DNA of 8,748 nt, from the NCBI GenBank assembly GCA_003223895.1, contig QHXD01000629.1, forward strand, positions 1 to 8,748, written 5' to 3'. The notes beneath the pieces were generated by a model, which was not told where the DNA came from, ran no database searches, and was given only the letters and a program-made list of their open reading frames with translations. This DNA comes from Acidobacteriota bacterium. Its GTDB lineage: Bacteria > Acidobacteriota > Terriglobia > 20CM-2-55-15. A program made the position numbers and the translations under genes. Shown here one piece after another: positions 1 to 7,027 of the stretch. The stretch's first letter is position 1, and every line of letters begins with the position of its first letter.

Positions 1-72
1 ATGGTGTGCCAGAGCCGGCAGGACCAAGAGAACCGCACACATGGCCGCGAGCCCCAAAGATCTGACTAGCAT
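1..72 (-). CDS. Secreted protein, N-terminal fragment (runs off the window)
   Basis: Only the first 24 codons are inside the window, read leftwards from an ATG at 72. They encode an export signal: a short N-terminus with one Arg, a hydrophobic core (LAAMCAVLLVLPALA) and a probable signal peptidase I site ALA, followed by His-His. An AAGGAGA ribosome-binding site lies at 79-85 with a 6-nt spacer, which makes the start convincing despite the short length. The gene lies 63 bp downstream of the secreted protein gene at 136-804 on the same strand, so the two may be co-transcribed. A mature protein starting His-His right after the signal recalls the DUF6152-type small periplasmic proteins of soil bacteria, which begin AHHSF. 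This is only a resemblance, because the mature domain is not visible. Confidence 0.65.
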   Translation of the reverse strand, partial: MLVRSLGLAAMCAVLLVLPALAHH

Positions 73-135
73 GGTTACTCTCCTTAGTTAAAAAAAGTTC
101 GTCCGACCATCGTTATCAATGCAGGCGCCGCACAG

Positions 136-804
136 TCATCTCGTGCGCGGCGGTGGCGGAGCCGGAAATTTCCATTCGTCACTGTATCCCGTGGTGTAGT
201 AGCTCCGATAGCGGACCTGCTTCCCGGATTCATCGAAGAATTGCAGCGACTGCTGAAACAGGCCCGGCGCCGGCGCATTCCGGGGCACGGTTGCCTCCAG
301 GATGTAAAGACGGGTGCCATGCCTGTGGACAGCGGCGAAGGTATGGGATCCGTCGGCATTCGTGAGCTGGAGCCGATGTCCTTCAATTAGGTCCGACACA
401 TACCAGGCGTAGTGGGTAACCTTAGCGCCGGGCCTCTGAAAGAACTGCCACGACGCGTAGACGATCGATCCTTGTACCTCACCACGCCAGTCGTTCTGGC
501 AGGCGTCGCCCTCTCCCCCATTCTTCTTGCACTCGTCGGCTCGCGCCGTATGTATTTTTTGGGCATCGGCGTAATCCACCACGGTGACGGAGTAGCGGCT
601 CGGGCCATTCTCCACGCTATAGACCCGCCCCGGCAGAGTCATGCCGTATTCCGTCGCGTAGGTGATGTCCTTCACCTTGGGTTCACCCGGAAAGTTGACA
701 TGGAAGAAATCGGTCTTGCTCGTGAAATCCGTCCATTCCTGGGCGAGTAAGCGTCCCGACATAACCAGGATCAGCGCTGCCGTTATGAGTGAAATCCGGC
801 GCAT
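136..804 (-). CDS. Secreted protein of unknown function, 222 aa
   Basis: I do not recognise a named family. The start is ATG at 804, because a GGAGGA ribosome-binding site sits at 811-816 with a 6-nt spacer and the protein then opens with a clean signal peptide: Met-Arg-Arg, a hydrophobic stretch to about residue 20, and probable cleavage LLA|QEW at 21/22. An in-frame ATG at 873 exists but would bury the signal peptide. The mature part opens with WTDFTSKTDFFHVNFPGEPK. This 'sticky short domain plus FPGEP' pattern is seen at the start of many secreted acidobacterial and planctomycete proteins. There are two cysteines (C92, C102) that could form a disulfide, and the C-terminus is proline-rich (PAPPPPRTR). 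No membrane anchor or catalytic motif is visible beyond the signal. It is probably periplasmic or exported. Its stop at 136 is followed by the next secreted protein gene on the same strand. Confidence 0.85.
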   Translation of the reverse strand: MRRISLITAALILVMSGRLLAQEWTDFTSKTDFFHVNFPGEPKVKDITYATEYGMTLPGRVYSVENGPSRYSVTVVDYADAQKIHTARADECKKNGGEGDACQNDWRGEVQGSIVYASWQFFQRPGAKVTHYAWYVSDLIEGHRLQLTNADGSHTFAAVHRHGTRLYILEATVPRNAPAPGLFQQSLQFFDESGKQVRYRSYYTTGYSDEWKFPAPPPPRTR

Positions 805-926
805 GATTTGTCCTCCAAGCTTCAAAGATACTGCCAGAAAAAAGGATGCAGCGCACACAATTTCGTGGGGCAATAGTTCGCTCCGGCAGGCTGCGGAAGA
901 CTCTCCGAAAAGGCAAACTGCGCTGT

Positions 927-985
927 AGCGGCGGTCTATGACCGCCGGTATTTCGTTGATTTCAGGAAAGACCGGCGCTCATAGA
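927..985. repeat. Pair of inverted REP/BIME-like palindromic elements
   Basis: Positions 929-947 form a perfect 8-bp hairpin, CGGCGGTC-TAT-GACCGCCG. Read on the minus strand, 949-935 is ACCGGCGGTCATAGA. On the plus strand, 971-985 is ACCGGCGCTCATAGA, identical at 14 of 15 positions. The two copies therefore face each other across 21 nt, so the region can fold either as one small hairpin or as a larger one joining the copies. Small GC-rich palindromes in opposite orientation just downstream of a gene (here the MFS gene) are the hallmark of REP/BIME repeats. Whether more copies exist in the genome cannot be seen here. Confidence 0.55.
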
Positions 986-994
986 AGACTGGCA

Positions 995-1008
995 TGAGCC
1001 GCGGCTCA
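995..1008. repeat. Perfect 14-bp palindrome
   Basis: TGAGCCGCGGCTCA reads identically on both strands. It lies 10 nt beyond the REP-like pair, so it may be part of the same folded element. A dyad-symmetric protein binding site is possible, but no adjacent promoter supports that. Confidence 0.35.
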
Positions 1009-1066
1009 AAGTGAAAGATGAAAGTAACCGCCGACCGGATCTAAAAGACTTACGGCGTCACTTTCG

Positions 1067-1091
1067 TTACAGGTGTGAATGAATTACAGGT
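1067..1091. repeat. Two direct copies of TTACAGGT, period 17 nt
   Basis: TTACAGGT occurs at 1067-1074 and again at 1084-1091 in the same orientation. The spacing of 17 nt is near one and a half helical turns. This could be an operator-type tandem site or chance. It lies more than 250 bp from the nearest downstream gene start, which weakens a regulatory reading. Confidence 0.25.
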
Positions 1092-1195
1092 CAGGCCGCA
1101 TTCCCCCTTTCTTCTGAAGGAGGTGGCCGAGCCATCAAGAAAAAGGACCCGTTCCGAAGTCATTGGACATTGGCCATCAGTGATTTTCAAATTGG

Positions 1196-2442
1196 TCAGG
1201 CGGCCAGGACCTTACCCTTCGTTTCCGGCAACAGAAACGCGGCGACCGCCATGGTGGCGTAGGCGATGGCTGCGAACAATCCAATCGCCCGACCGAGGGT
1301 CATGTAGGCCGAAAGAAAACCTACTAATGTCGGAAACAGAGCGCCGGTTGCGCGGCCGAAGTTATAGGCGAAGCCCTGACCCACCCCGCGAACTCGCGTG
1401 GGGAAATGCTCCGTGTAGAAGGCGCCCATGGCGCTGAATACGCCGGAGGCGAAGAAGCCGAGCGGGAAACCAAGGATGAGCATCGCGCTGTTACCGAACG
1501 GAAGGGTCGTGTAGGTCAACACGACGATGCCGGCGCCAATCGCGAATGTGAGAAACTGCAGGCGCCGGCCGATTCGATCCGCCAGATAGCCGCCGGTGAG
1601 ATAGCCACAGAAAGAGCCAATGATCAGCACTGCCAGATAACCCGTCGAATCGAGAACGGACAAACCGCGCTCGGTACGAAGAAATGTCGGCAGCCAGGTG
1701 GTGACTGCGGAATAGCCGCCCTGGGCTCCCGTTCCCAAAAGGCCGCCGAGGACTGTGACCCTCAACAACGGCGGTCGAAAGATTTCAAAGAAAGATGGCC
1801 GATCCCCCCGGGCTTCGAGTTTGGCTTTCGATTCGAGATAGACGGGCGGTTCCTCCACATATCGGCGGATAAAGAAAACCAGGAGCGCAGGTGCAATCCC
1901 GACGAAGAACAGAGCGCGCCAGGCTGTTTCTGTCGGAAACACAGAGAAGAAGAGAGCCGAAAACGCTGCGGCAACGCCCCATCCTATGGCCCAGCCCGCC
2001 TGCATTGTCCCCAGAGCTTTTCCACGATGCTGAGCGCGGATGGATTCCCCAAGCAGCACCGCGCCCGCAGCCCATTCTCCGCCGAAGCCGAGGCCCAGCA
2101 GGGCGCGCGCGGCGAATAACTGCTGGTAGTTTTGCGCGAGACCGGACACGAACGCGAAGACAGCAAACCACAAAATGGCGAGCTGCAGCGTGCGAACGCG
2201 GCCGAAACGGTCCGCGATCCATCCGGCAAGCCATCCCCCGATTGCCGACATCAGAACCCCCCGGCCTCGCCACGGGTGATTCCCCAGGTTGCAATGATCG
2301 CGGGGATGACGAAGCTGAACATCTGCACGTCCATCGCATCCAGTGCCCATCCACCGATGCATGCGCCGAACACGCGTCGTTCTCTCGGAGCGAGCTCGGA
2401 CATCCAGGCGAACGTGCTCTCGCGCTTGACGGCTGTAGTCAT
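1196..2442 (-). pseudogene. MFS transporter (metabolite:H+ symporter type), frame broken at a G run
   Basis: This gene would encode an inner-membrane secondary carrier of about 415 residues with 12 membrane segments; the substrate cannot be read from the sequence. The first 60 or so codons (2442 to about 2257) give MTTAVKRESTFAW and then the subfamily signature GGWALDAMDVQMFSFVIPA, but that frame stops at 2252. The rest, from VLMSAIGGW (codon at 2257) to the stop at 1196, is in another frame. It carries the loop 2-3 motif A (GWIADRFGRVR), the motif GFGGEWAAGAVLLGE, and the second-half repeat of motif A (GGYLADRIGRR). The two frames meet at six G (2257-2262, C on the plus strand), and one extra G would join them. 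Compared with remembered relatives, about five residues of TM2 also seem to be missing at the joint, so this may be a real deletion. The start at 2442 matches relatives; no Shine-Dalgarno is visible, and a TACAAT box only 9 nt upstream suggests a leaderless message. Confidence 0.8.
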
Positions 2443-2450
2443 GGGCCGGG

Positions 2451-2456
2451 ATTGTA
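2451..2456 (-). promoter_or_regulatory. Possible -10 box (TACAAT) for the MFS gene
   Basis: On the minus strand TACAAT ends 9 nt before the MFS ATG at 2442, so transcription would begin at or within a few bases of the start codon. That fits the absence of a ribosome-binding site. No good -35 hexamer is seen; the -35 position falls inside the left arm of the long inverted repeat. Confidence 0.3.
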
Positions 2457-2467
2457 GCCCAGAACGC

Positions 2468-2601
2468 GGGAAAATGGGGAAATGAGGGGGACTGGCCGCC
2501 AAGACGCGAATTATGCGAATGGGCGCATTAAGAAATCGTTGATGCGCCCATTCGCATAATTCGCGTCTTGGCGGCCAGTCCCCTCATTTCCCCATTTTTC
2601 C
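2468..2601. repeat. Long near-perfect inverted repeat (60/61-nt arms, 13-nt loop)
   Basis: The left arm (2468-2528) and right arm (2542-2601) are reverse complements except for one substitution (2470 against 2599) and one extra G in the left arm (five G at 2486-2490 against four C at 2580-2583). The loop is 2529-2541. Short outer complements CCCAG (2458-2462) and CTGGG (2601-2605) could lengthen the structure. It fills most of the region between the divergent MFS and protease genes. No U-tract marks it as an ordinary terminator and it encodes no plausible protein. It could be a non-autonomous mobile palindrome (MITE-like), an intergenic folded repeat family, or a cruciform-forming regulatory element. 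GAAC occurs at 2462-2465 and 2605-2608, flanking the element, but four bases are too few to call a target duplication. Confidence 0.9.
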
Positions 2602-2617
2602 TGGGAACAAATCCGCT

Positions 2618-2634
2618 TAGACGGCGTCTATACT
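2618..2634 (+). promoter_or_regulatory. Possible -10 box with an overlapping 13-bp dyad before the protease gene
   Basis: TATACT at 2629-2634 resembles a sigma-70 -10 box and lies 12 nt before the ATG at 2647. TAGACG-G-CGTCTA (2618-2630) is a perfect inverted repeat that overlaps its first two bases, a typical place for a repressor operator. No convincing -35 box is present at the expected distance (about 2606-2611), so this is tentative. Confidence 0.3.
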
Positions 2635-2646
2635 GCTGCTCAGGCT

Positions 2647-3805
2647 ATGCTTCCCTGGATCGGAATAGTGCTGACTCTCTGGACGGGACAGACCGATGAA
2701 CGTCCCGCATACGTGCGCGAAGGCGATCGCATCGAGCAACAGTTCCGCGCGTACCGGGACAGGCTCAACCAGTTCCTACAGTCGCTTCGCGGAGCCGTGA
2801 GGCAGACTATTGCCGCAGATCCAGGCAACCCCGCCACCGCCGCAACCGCTCGTCTATGGGTATCAATCCCTGCCACGGATCGTGGATGATCCACCGTCTG
2901 CGAACACACCGCCGGTGGCTACCTTCGCCTATAGCTGGCCCGCTACGGAAGCTTACGTGACCGGCGAAAACGTGAAGCTCGACCGGGCTGAAAATGATCT
3001 GCGGCAGGTCGCGAATGCCGACGATGCAGCAACGCAGGAAATCATTAACAAGCTGATTCGTGAGTATCGGAGCCTCATCGCGAGCCAGGGCACGATCGAT
3101 CAGTACATCCAGTACAACCGTTTCTGGCAGCGAGCGATTGTTCAGGAGCGCGAACGCTTCGACCAGCTCACCAAGCTGTACGACTTGATGAGGTCGGGAG
3201 AAGTGGACGTGGCGGAGGCGGTTCGCGAAGTGCTCGGCCAGCCGGAGGTCCCCTCATTTCTCGAGGTCATTCAGGCGCAACCGGATCGTGTTGTGGTGCA
3301 CGTGCCCGTTTATACCGATATTGAAGACGAAGCTTTCCTCGCGGTTGCGAAGCGCTCAATTGAAGAAATGTGGCAGGCGAAAGACGTCGATACCACTTAT
3401 TCTCTCGAGATCCAGTTTCGAAACGTAAAGGTCTCCGACTTGTATCCGGTCGACGGCGCTCCGAAACCCGGAGATCACATCGACATTCGCGCGCACGCGG
3501 CACACTTTCCCACGGACGGCGCCGTACTCACCACTGGCGCCGAGTACACTCATAGCTTTGTTGGCCGGTACGTGGCCGTAGGCCGAGGCGACCTCTTCAA
3601 GCGGACGCTCGCCCATGAATTCGGCCACGTCCTCGGTTTCCGCGACGGTTACATTCGCGGCTACCGGGATCTTGGTGAACAAGGTTTCGAGATTCTCGAA
3701 CTCACTTCCTTCTTTGACGACATCATGAGCGCACCTCGCCAGGGCAGCGTGCAGCCGGCACACTTCAGGCTTCTTCTCGAAGGGTTGAAAAAAATTCAGC
3801 GTTGA
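2647..3805 (+). CDS. Metzincin-like secreted zinc metalloprotease, frame broken near 2805
   Basis: The catalytic part (331 codons if read from a TTG at 2810) contains HEFGHVLGFRD, encoded from 3614. This is an HExxHxxGxxD zinc site: two His ligands, the Glu general base, and Asp as probable third ligand, as in snapalysin-type metzincins. DDIMSAP (Met encoded at 3725-3727), 27 residues after that Asp, is a good candidate for the metzincin Met-turn. Before the catalytic domain is a helical, charged stretch (about 2970-3240) that could be a coiled coil. The N-terminus is in another frame from ATG 2647: MLPWIGIVLTLWTG, a short export-signal-like segment, then a helical region. That frame runs to a stop at 2887-2889, whereas the catalytic frame is open only from 2801. 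Joining them at about 2801-2812 gives roughly 385 residues with a proline-rich linker. One surplus base explains the break. Internal initiation at TTG 2810, which has GAGG 7 nt upstream, is possible but would give an unexported enzyme. Confidence 0.75.
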
Positions 3806-3806
3806 A

Positions 3807-6107
3807 TCAACGAATAGCGGCTGCAGCGAGTTGGCGCCGAACAAATGGGTTGTTTGGAAGCTTCCGATCCCAATACCGCCAAAGCTCCAGGCGTTGCTGA
3901 TCCAGCGTGCCTGCCTGAGTAGCGTGGCCCGCACGGCGGTGGAGACTCCCGAGATCCCGATAGATCCGCGATATGTGATTGGCGTGACGCAAATCGGCCT
4001 CGAGCTGCGGACGGGATGCCCGGACTTTTTCGAGCAGTTCTTCGTAGGTTGTGATGGCGGCGGCTGTCTGGCCTGTATCGGCGTAGTGATCGGCAAGCGC
4101 ACGAAGAGCGGCATCGACCTGCTCACCAGGCAGGACGCTTCTGGCGGGATAGTCGTTGAGGCCGCGCAGAATCGCCAATGCATCATCGATTCTCTGCCTG
4201 GATTCGCCGGGACGGCGGAGGCGCCGCAGGGCGTACGATGAGCCCGCCAGTACCCACACTTCGTCACGGCGCGCTTTCGGATTGTCCTTGATTTCGAGGA
4301 GCCTTTGACGAGTCTGATCGTAAACGGCCAATGCGCGGGCGGGGTCGTTGTCTCTCAAGACATCGCCGAGTTCGCGCCCGGTGAACGATACGTAACTCCG
4401 GCTTGTGTAGTCACCGGGATCCCTGCGGGCTATGCCCTCGGACAGATCGAAGGCCTTCTGCAGCAAGGGCACGGCTTCCTGCGGCCGGTCCATATTGATG
4501 TTGTTGAGTTCGCCAAGGATGAGGCCTTCGCGCCAAAGCGCCGCGGCGAGACTGAGTGTAGTGCGAGCGTTGTCGGGATTCGCCGTCTTTTCCGCAATCA
4601 ACCGCGACTCGTGAATTGCTTGAAGCGCGCCCTCAAGGTCGCCGGCGAAACGGGCCGCGTTGGAGAGCACACCGAGGCCGGCACTGAGCTGCTCCTGGTC
4701 GTGACCGAAGCGGCGGGAAACCTCCACGCCACGCTGCGCGTAGCGAGCCGCGTCGTCCAGTTGATGCTGGTTGGAGTGAAAGAGCGCGATGTTCGAATAG
4801 AGTCCTGTTATGAGAGCCGCTTCTTCGGTGTTCGGGCTTCCCGTTCCCAGCAGGGCGTCGAGACGCTCTGCCGCCTTCCGCGCGAATACCAGCCCGTCTG
4901 CGTAGCGGTTTTCGGTGTCGGCCAGAATCATGGCATCGTGGGCAATTCCGGCGGACAGGCGCAGCGCCTTCCGGCGCTGAGAGTAGGAAGCGAGGCCCTG
5001 GTAAGACTTTGCCTGGCCTCAGCGAACTGGCCGAGGTTGGCTTGGCCTGGAATTCCCTGGACGCGAGCCACCTGCAAGTAGGCTCCGCCGATTTCCAGGG
5101 CCAGGTCCATGTCTCGCGCGCTAGAAGTCCACCAGCCCCCAGGCCGAGCCTCCTTTCCCAGGCGTTCCAAATATTCGAGCGATGCGGATACGATGCTGTG
5201 CCGGGCTCGCGTGGCGCCCGGCAGCGTGCGGATCTGGGCGTCAAGTTCGAAGAACTTGTTGGACAACTGCCGCACCTCCTGAAATCGGCGCTCCGCAACG
5301 GCCCGCTCGCGCTCGGCTAAAATCAAGCCGCCCGCGAGACCCGCCACAGCCAGCGTGGCCGCCGCGACGGGAAGCCAGTACCTGCGCATGAACATACGGG
5401 TGACATACCAGGCATTGCGCCGGCGTGCCCTCACCGGACGGTGTTCCAGATACGCGCGGATGTCCTCCATGAGAGTGAATGATGAGGTTTCGATGAGCAA
5501 ACGAGACAGCTTCACAAACTCGGAGAAACAGCGCCAGGATTTCCCGTGTATCGAGTCCGGAAGCGTACTGGTCGATGCGTGTTCCATCCACGAACTCCAT
5601 GACGAGGTAAGGATGCCCGCGCACATGGCCCACATCCAGCAGGCGGGCAATCCCCGGGTGACTCAGCGATGCGAGAATTTGCCGCTCGCGGAGAAACCGC
5701 TCCCGGAACGAAGGAAGATCGGGACCGGCTCGAAGAAACTTGATGGCGACGCGCTGCTCGAGTTCTCCGTCGGCCCGCTCGGAGAGGTAAACCGCGCCCA
5801 TTCCGCCGTTACCTAGTAATTGCACCAGGCGATAGGGGCCACACCGCCCGTCTTCGGAAACGGGAGCATTCGACAATAGAAACTGTTCCGCGGCGGATCC
5901 CACGAGGCCGGTCAAGGAATCATCCTCGGTCTCATTAAAAATCAACAGAGACTCCAGCTCCGCGCGCGCAGCGGCAGGAACATGCCGTTGCCTGTAAAAA
6001 GCCTCGCGTTGACCCGGCGAGAGGTCCGCAAGTTTGTGAAAAAGAACTTTCAGGTCCTCGTTCATTTCGATGCAGCGGATGTGAAGTGTCGCGTTATTAT
6101 GCCGCAT
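3807..6107 (-). pseudogene. Ser/Thr protein kinase with C-terminal TPR region; kinase C-lobe deleted
   Basis: The order from the 5' end follows acidobacterial membrane Ser/Thr kinases. There is an N-terminal helical region. The kinase N-lobe follows with the glycine loop GNGGMGAVY (residues 99-107), the VAIK lysine (K123), an alpha-C Glu in RERQILASL, and the hinge LVMEFVDG. The frame then reaches HRNLIIH at 5475. The next residues should be RDLKPSN; instead the DNA jumps (about 5470-5477) to another frame reading LMEDIRAYLEHRPV, which in relatives lies just after the kinase domain. The catalytic loop, DFG, activation segment and whole C-lobe (I estimate 170-190 residues) are missing. After it come one membrane segment (about 5315-5380), then helical sequence. 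A second break at about 5003-5010 (one missing base, perhaps a T) returns to the first frame, which carries the TPR-like region to a stop at 3807. I take ATG 6107 as start because GGAGAGG lies upstream (GAGG 9 nt away); ATG 6065 is an alternative. Confidence 0.85.
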
Positions 6108-6261
6108 TTTTGAATGCCTCTCCAGGCCGGTGAACGCCGCGCGCGTTCAGGCGCATGGTCGTCCTATCTGTATGAAGCGAGATTCGAAGAAAAATTCGCT
6201 GACTTTGCGGTTGGGTGAATAAGCGTGCACCGGTATTCCGCCCGGTGGTAATCTCCTTCGC
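6108..6261. promoter_or_regulatory. Divergent intergenic region between kinase remnant and sigma factor
   Basis: These 154 bp should hold both promoters. A perfect 6-bp inverted repeat, CACCGG (6228-6233) and CCGGTG (6242-6247), with an 8-nt loop lies 14 nt before the sigma factor start. It could be an operator or a hairpin in the leader that affects ribosome access. I see no clear -35/-10 pair of housekeeping or ECF type. Confidence 0.35.
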
Positions 6262-6828
6262 GTGAGTTCCCCCGTGCCAAAGCTGTTCGAAAAGCTGCGT
6301 ACCGGCGATCACTCCGCGCTCAACGAACTCACGCCGGCGTTGTACGACGAACTGCATCGGATTGCGTCCCGGCACCTCTCCGGCGAACGTCCAAATCACA
6401 CCCTTCAAGCGACTGCGCTTGTCCATGAAGCCTATCTGAAGCTATTCCAGGGGACGGAGCGGGGGTTCACGGATCAGGTCCATTTCCTGGCTGTAGCTTC
6501 GCGAGTGATGCGGCAGGTTCTGGTCGATTACGCGAGGAGCCGTGCCACTCAAAAGCGATCCAGCGGCACTGACCAAAATGTGTTGCGGACAGCCAGCCTT
6601 GAGGTGAGCAGAGGCAAAGGCGTCGAGCTAATCGAACTTATCAAGTTGGACGACGCTATTAAGGACCTGGCTGAGAAAGACCAATCGCTCGCGCGACTCA
6701 TTGAAATGCGCTATTTCGGAGGCATGACCGCGGAGGAAACTGCCGAGGCGCTCGGTCTGTCGGTCCACGCCGTCCGGCATGATTTACGGTTTGCGCAAGC
6801 CTGGCTGCGACGAAAGCTGACTCCATAG
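6262..6828 (+). CDS. ECF-type RNA polymerase sigma-70 factor (TIGR02999-like)
   Basis: This is a sigma factor of 188 residues, normal length for the family, directing RNA polymerase to a dedicated promoter set. Region 2 covers about residues 7-97: LYDELHRIASRHLSGERP, then HTLQATALVHEAYLKL and HFLAVASRVMRQVLVDYARS, close to the TIGR02999 pattern (HTLQPTALVNEAYLRL, HFFAVAARLMRRILVDHAR). After a linker, region 4 (about 128-188) contains RLIEMRYFGGMTAEETAEAL and a helix-turn-helix LGLSVHAVRHDLRFAQAWLRRKL. The gene is intact, with no frame problem. The start is GTG at 6262; a second GTG at 6274 is possible, and neither has a strong Shine-Dalgarno. There is no anti-sigma gene next to it. Instead it lies divergent from a Ser/Thr kinase gene, the arrangement known for kinase-linked ECF groups such as ECF43 (EcfP/PknT in Vibrio). 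That kinase is broken here. Confidence 0.93.
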   Translation: MSSPVPKLFEKLRTGDHSALNELTPALYDELHRIASRHLSGERPNHTLQATALVHEAYLKLFQGTERGFTDQVHFLAVASRVMRQVLVDYARSRATQKRSSGTDQNVLRTASLEVSRGKGVELIELIKLDDAIKDLAEKDQSLARLIEMRYFGGMTAEETAEALGLSVHAVRHDLRFAQAWLRRKLTP

Positions 6829-6878
6829 AAGAACCATCCTTCCGAGAAATTTTCCGCCAATTGGGCTGAGTTTTCACG

Positions 6879-6911
6879 CTTCACAAATTGAAGAACATTT
6901 TGCGATCTTCA
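6879..6911. repeat. Cluster of CTTCA/TGAAG sites
   Basis: CTTCA (6879-6883), TGAAG (6889-6893) and CTTCA (6907-6911) alternate. TGAAGA (6889-6894) and TCTTCA (6906-6911) form a 6-bp inverted repeat with an 11-nt spacer. The cluster lies about 120 bp upstream of the secreted protein gene and could be a regulator binding array, but the sites are short and may be chance. Confidence 0.25.
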
Positions 6912-6944
6912 GCAGCACCAACAATCCGGGGCAATGGGTGGGCT

Positions 6945-6959
6945 CTCTCATCATGAGAG
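6945..6959. repeat. 15-bp dyad between sigma factor and secreted protein genes
   Basis: CTCTCAT-C-ATGAGAG is a perfect 7-bp inverted repeat around one base, 68 nt before the ATG at 7028. It could be an operator for that gene. No recognised -35/-10 pair overlaps it, and no other notable structure was found in the rest of 6829-7027. Confidence 0.3.
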
Positions 6960-7027
6960 TTCCAATCAAATCCAACAACGACGAATAACCTGTCGCCTGC
7001 AGTCAGACCAATGAAAAAGGAGATTTT

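Larger units (their letters stand above)
805..1195. other. Intergenic region of 391 bp without a gene
   Basis: This stretch separates two minus-strand genes: it lies downstream of the MFS stop and upstream of the 222-residue secreted protein. No open frame in it has a ribosome-binding site or plausible composition. It contains a pair of inverted REP-like elements (927-985), a perfect 14-bp palindrome (995-1008) and two direct copies of TTACAGGT (1067-1091). No tRNA or rRNA was recognised, and no clear sigma-70 promoter. Confidence 0.7.

Noticed and set aside
84..135. Possible terminator at the T run (minus strand) between the two secreted protein genes
   Set aside because: A run of seven T is present on the minus strand, but no stable GC stem precedes it closely, and the T run lies immediately before the ribosome-binding site of the next gene.
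1406..2119. Open frame of 237 codons on the plus strand opposite the MFS gene
   Set aside because: It is highly charged, Arg/Glu/Gln-rich, lacks domain character and a ribosome-binding site, and lies opposite a recognisable transporter; it is a frame shadow of high-GC coding DNA.
2468..2601. Reading the long inverted repeat as an intrinsic bidirectional terminator
   Set aside because: It lies between divergent gene starts, not after gene ends, is far longer than terminator stems, and has no proper U tract on either strand beyond a run of five T.
4305..5081. Open frame of 258 codons on the plus strand opposite the kinase-TPR gene
   Set aside because: The minus strand carries clear TPR-like coding sequence here; the plus-strand product has no recognisable domain, and it crosses the kinase frame break without effect.
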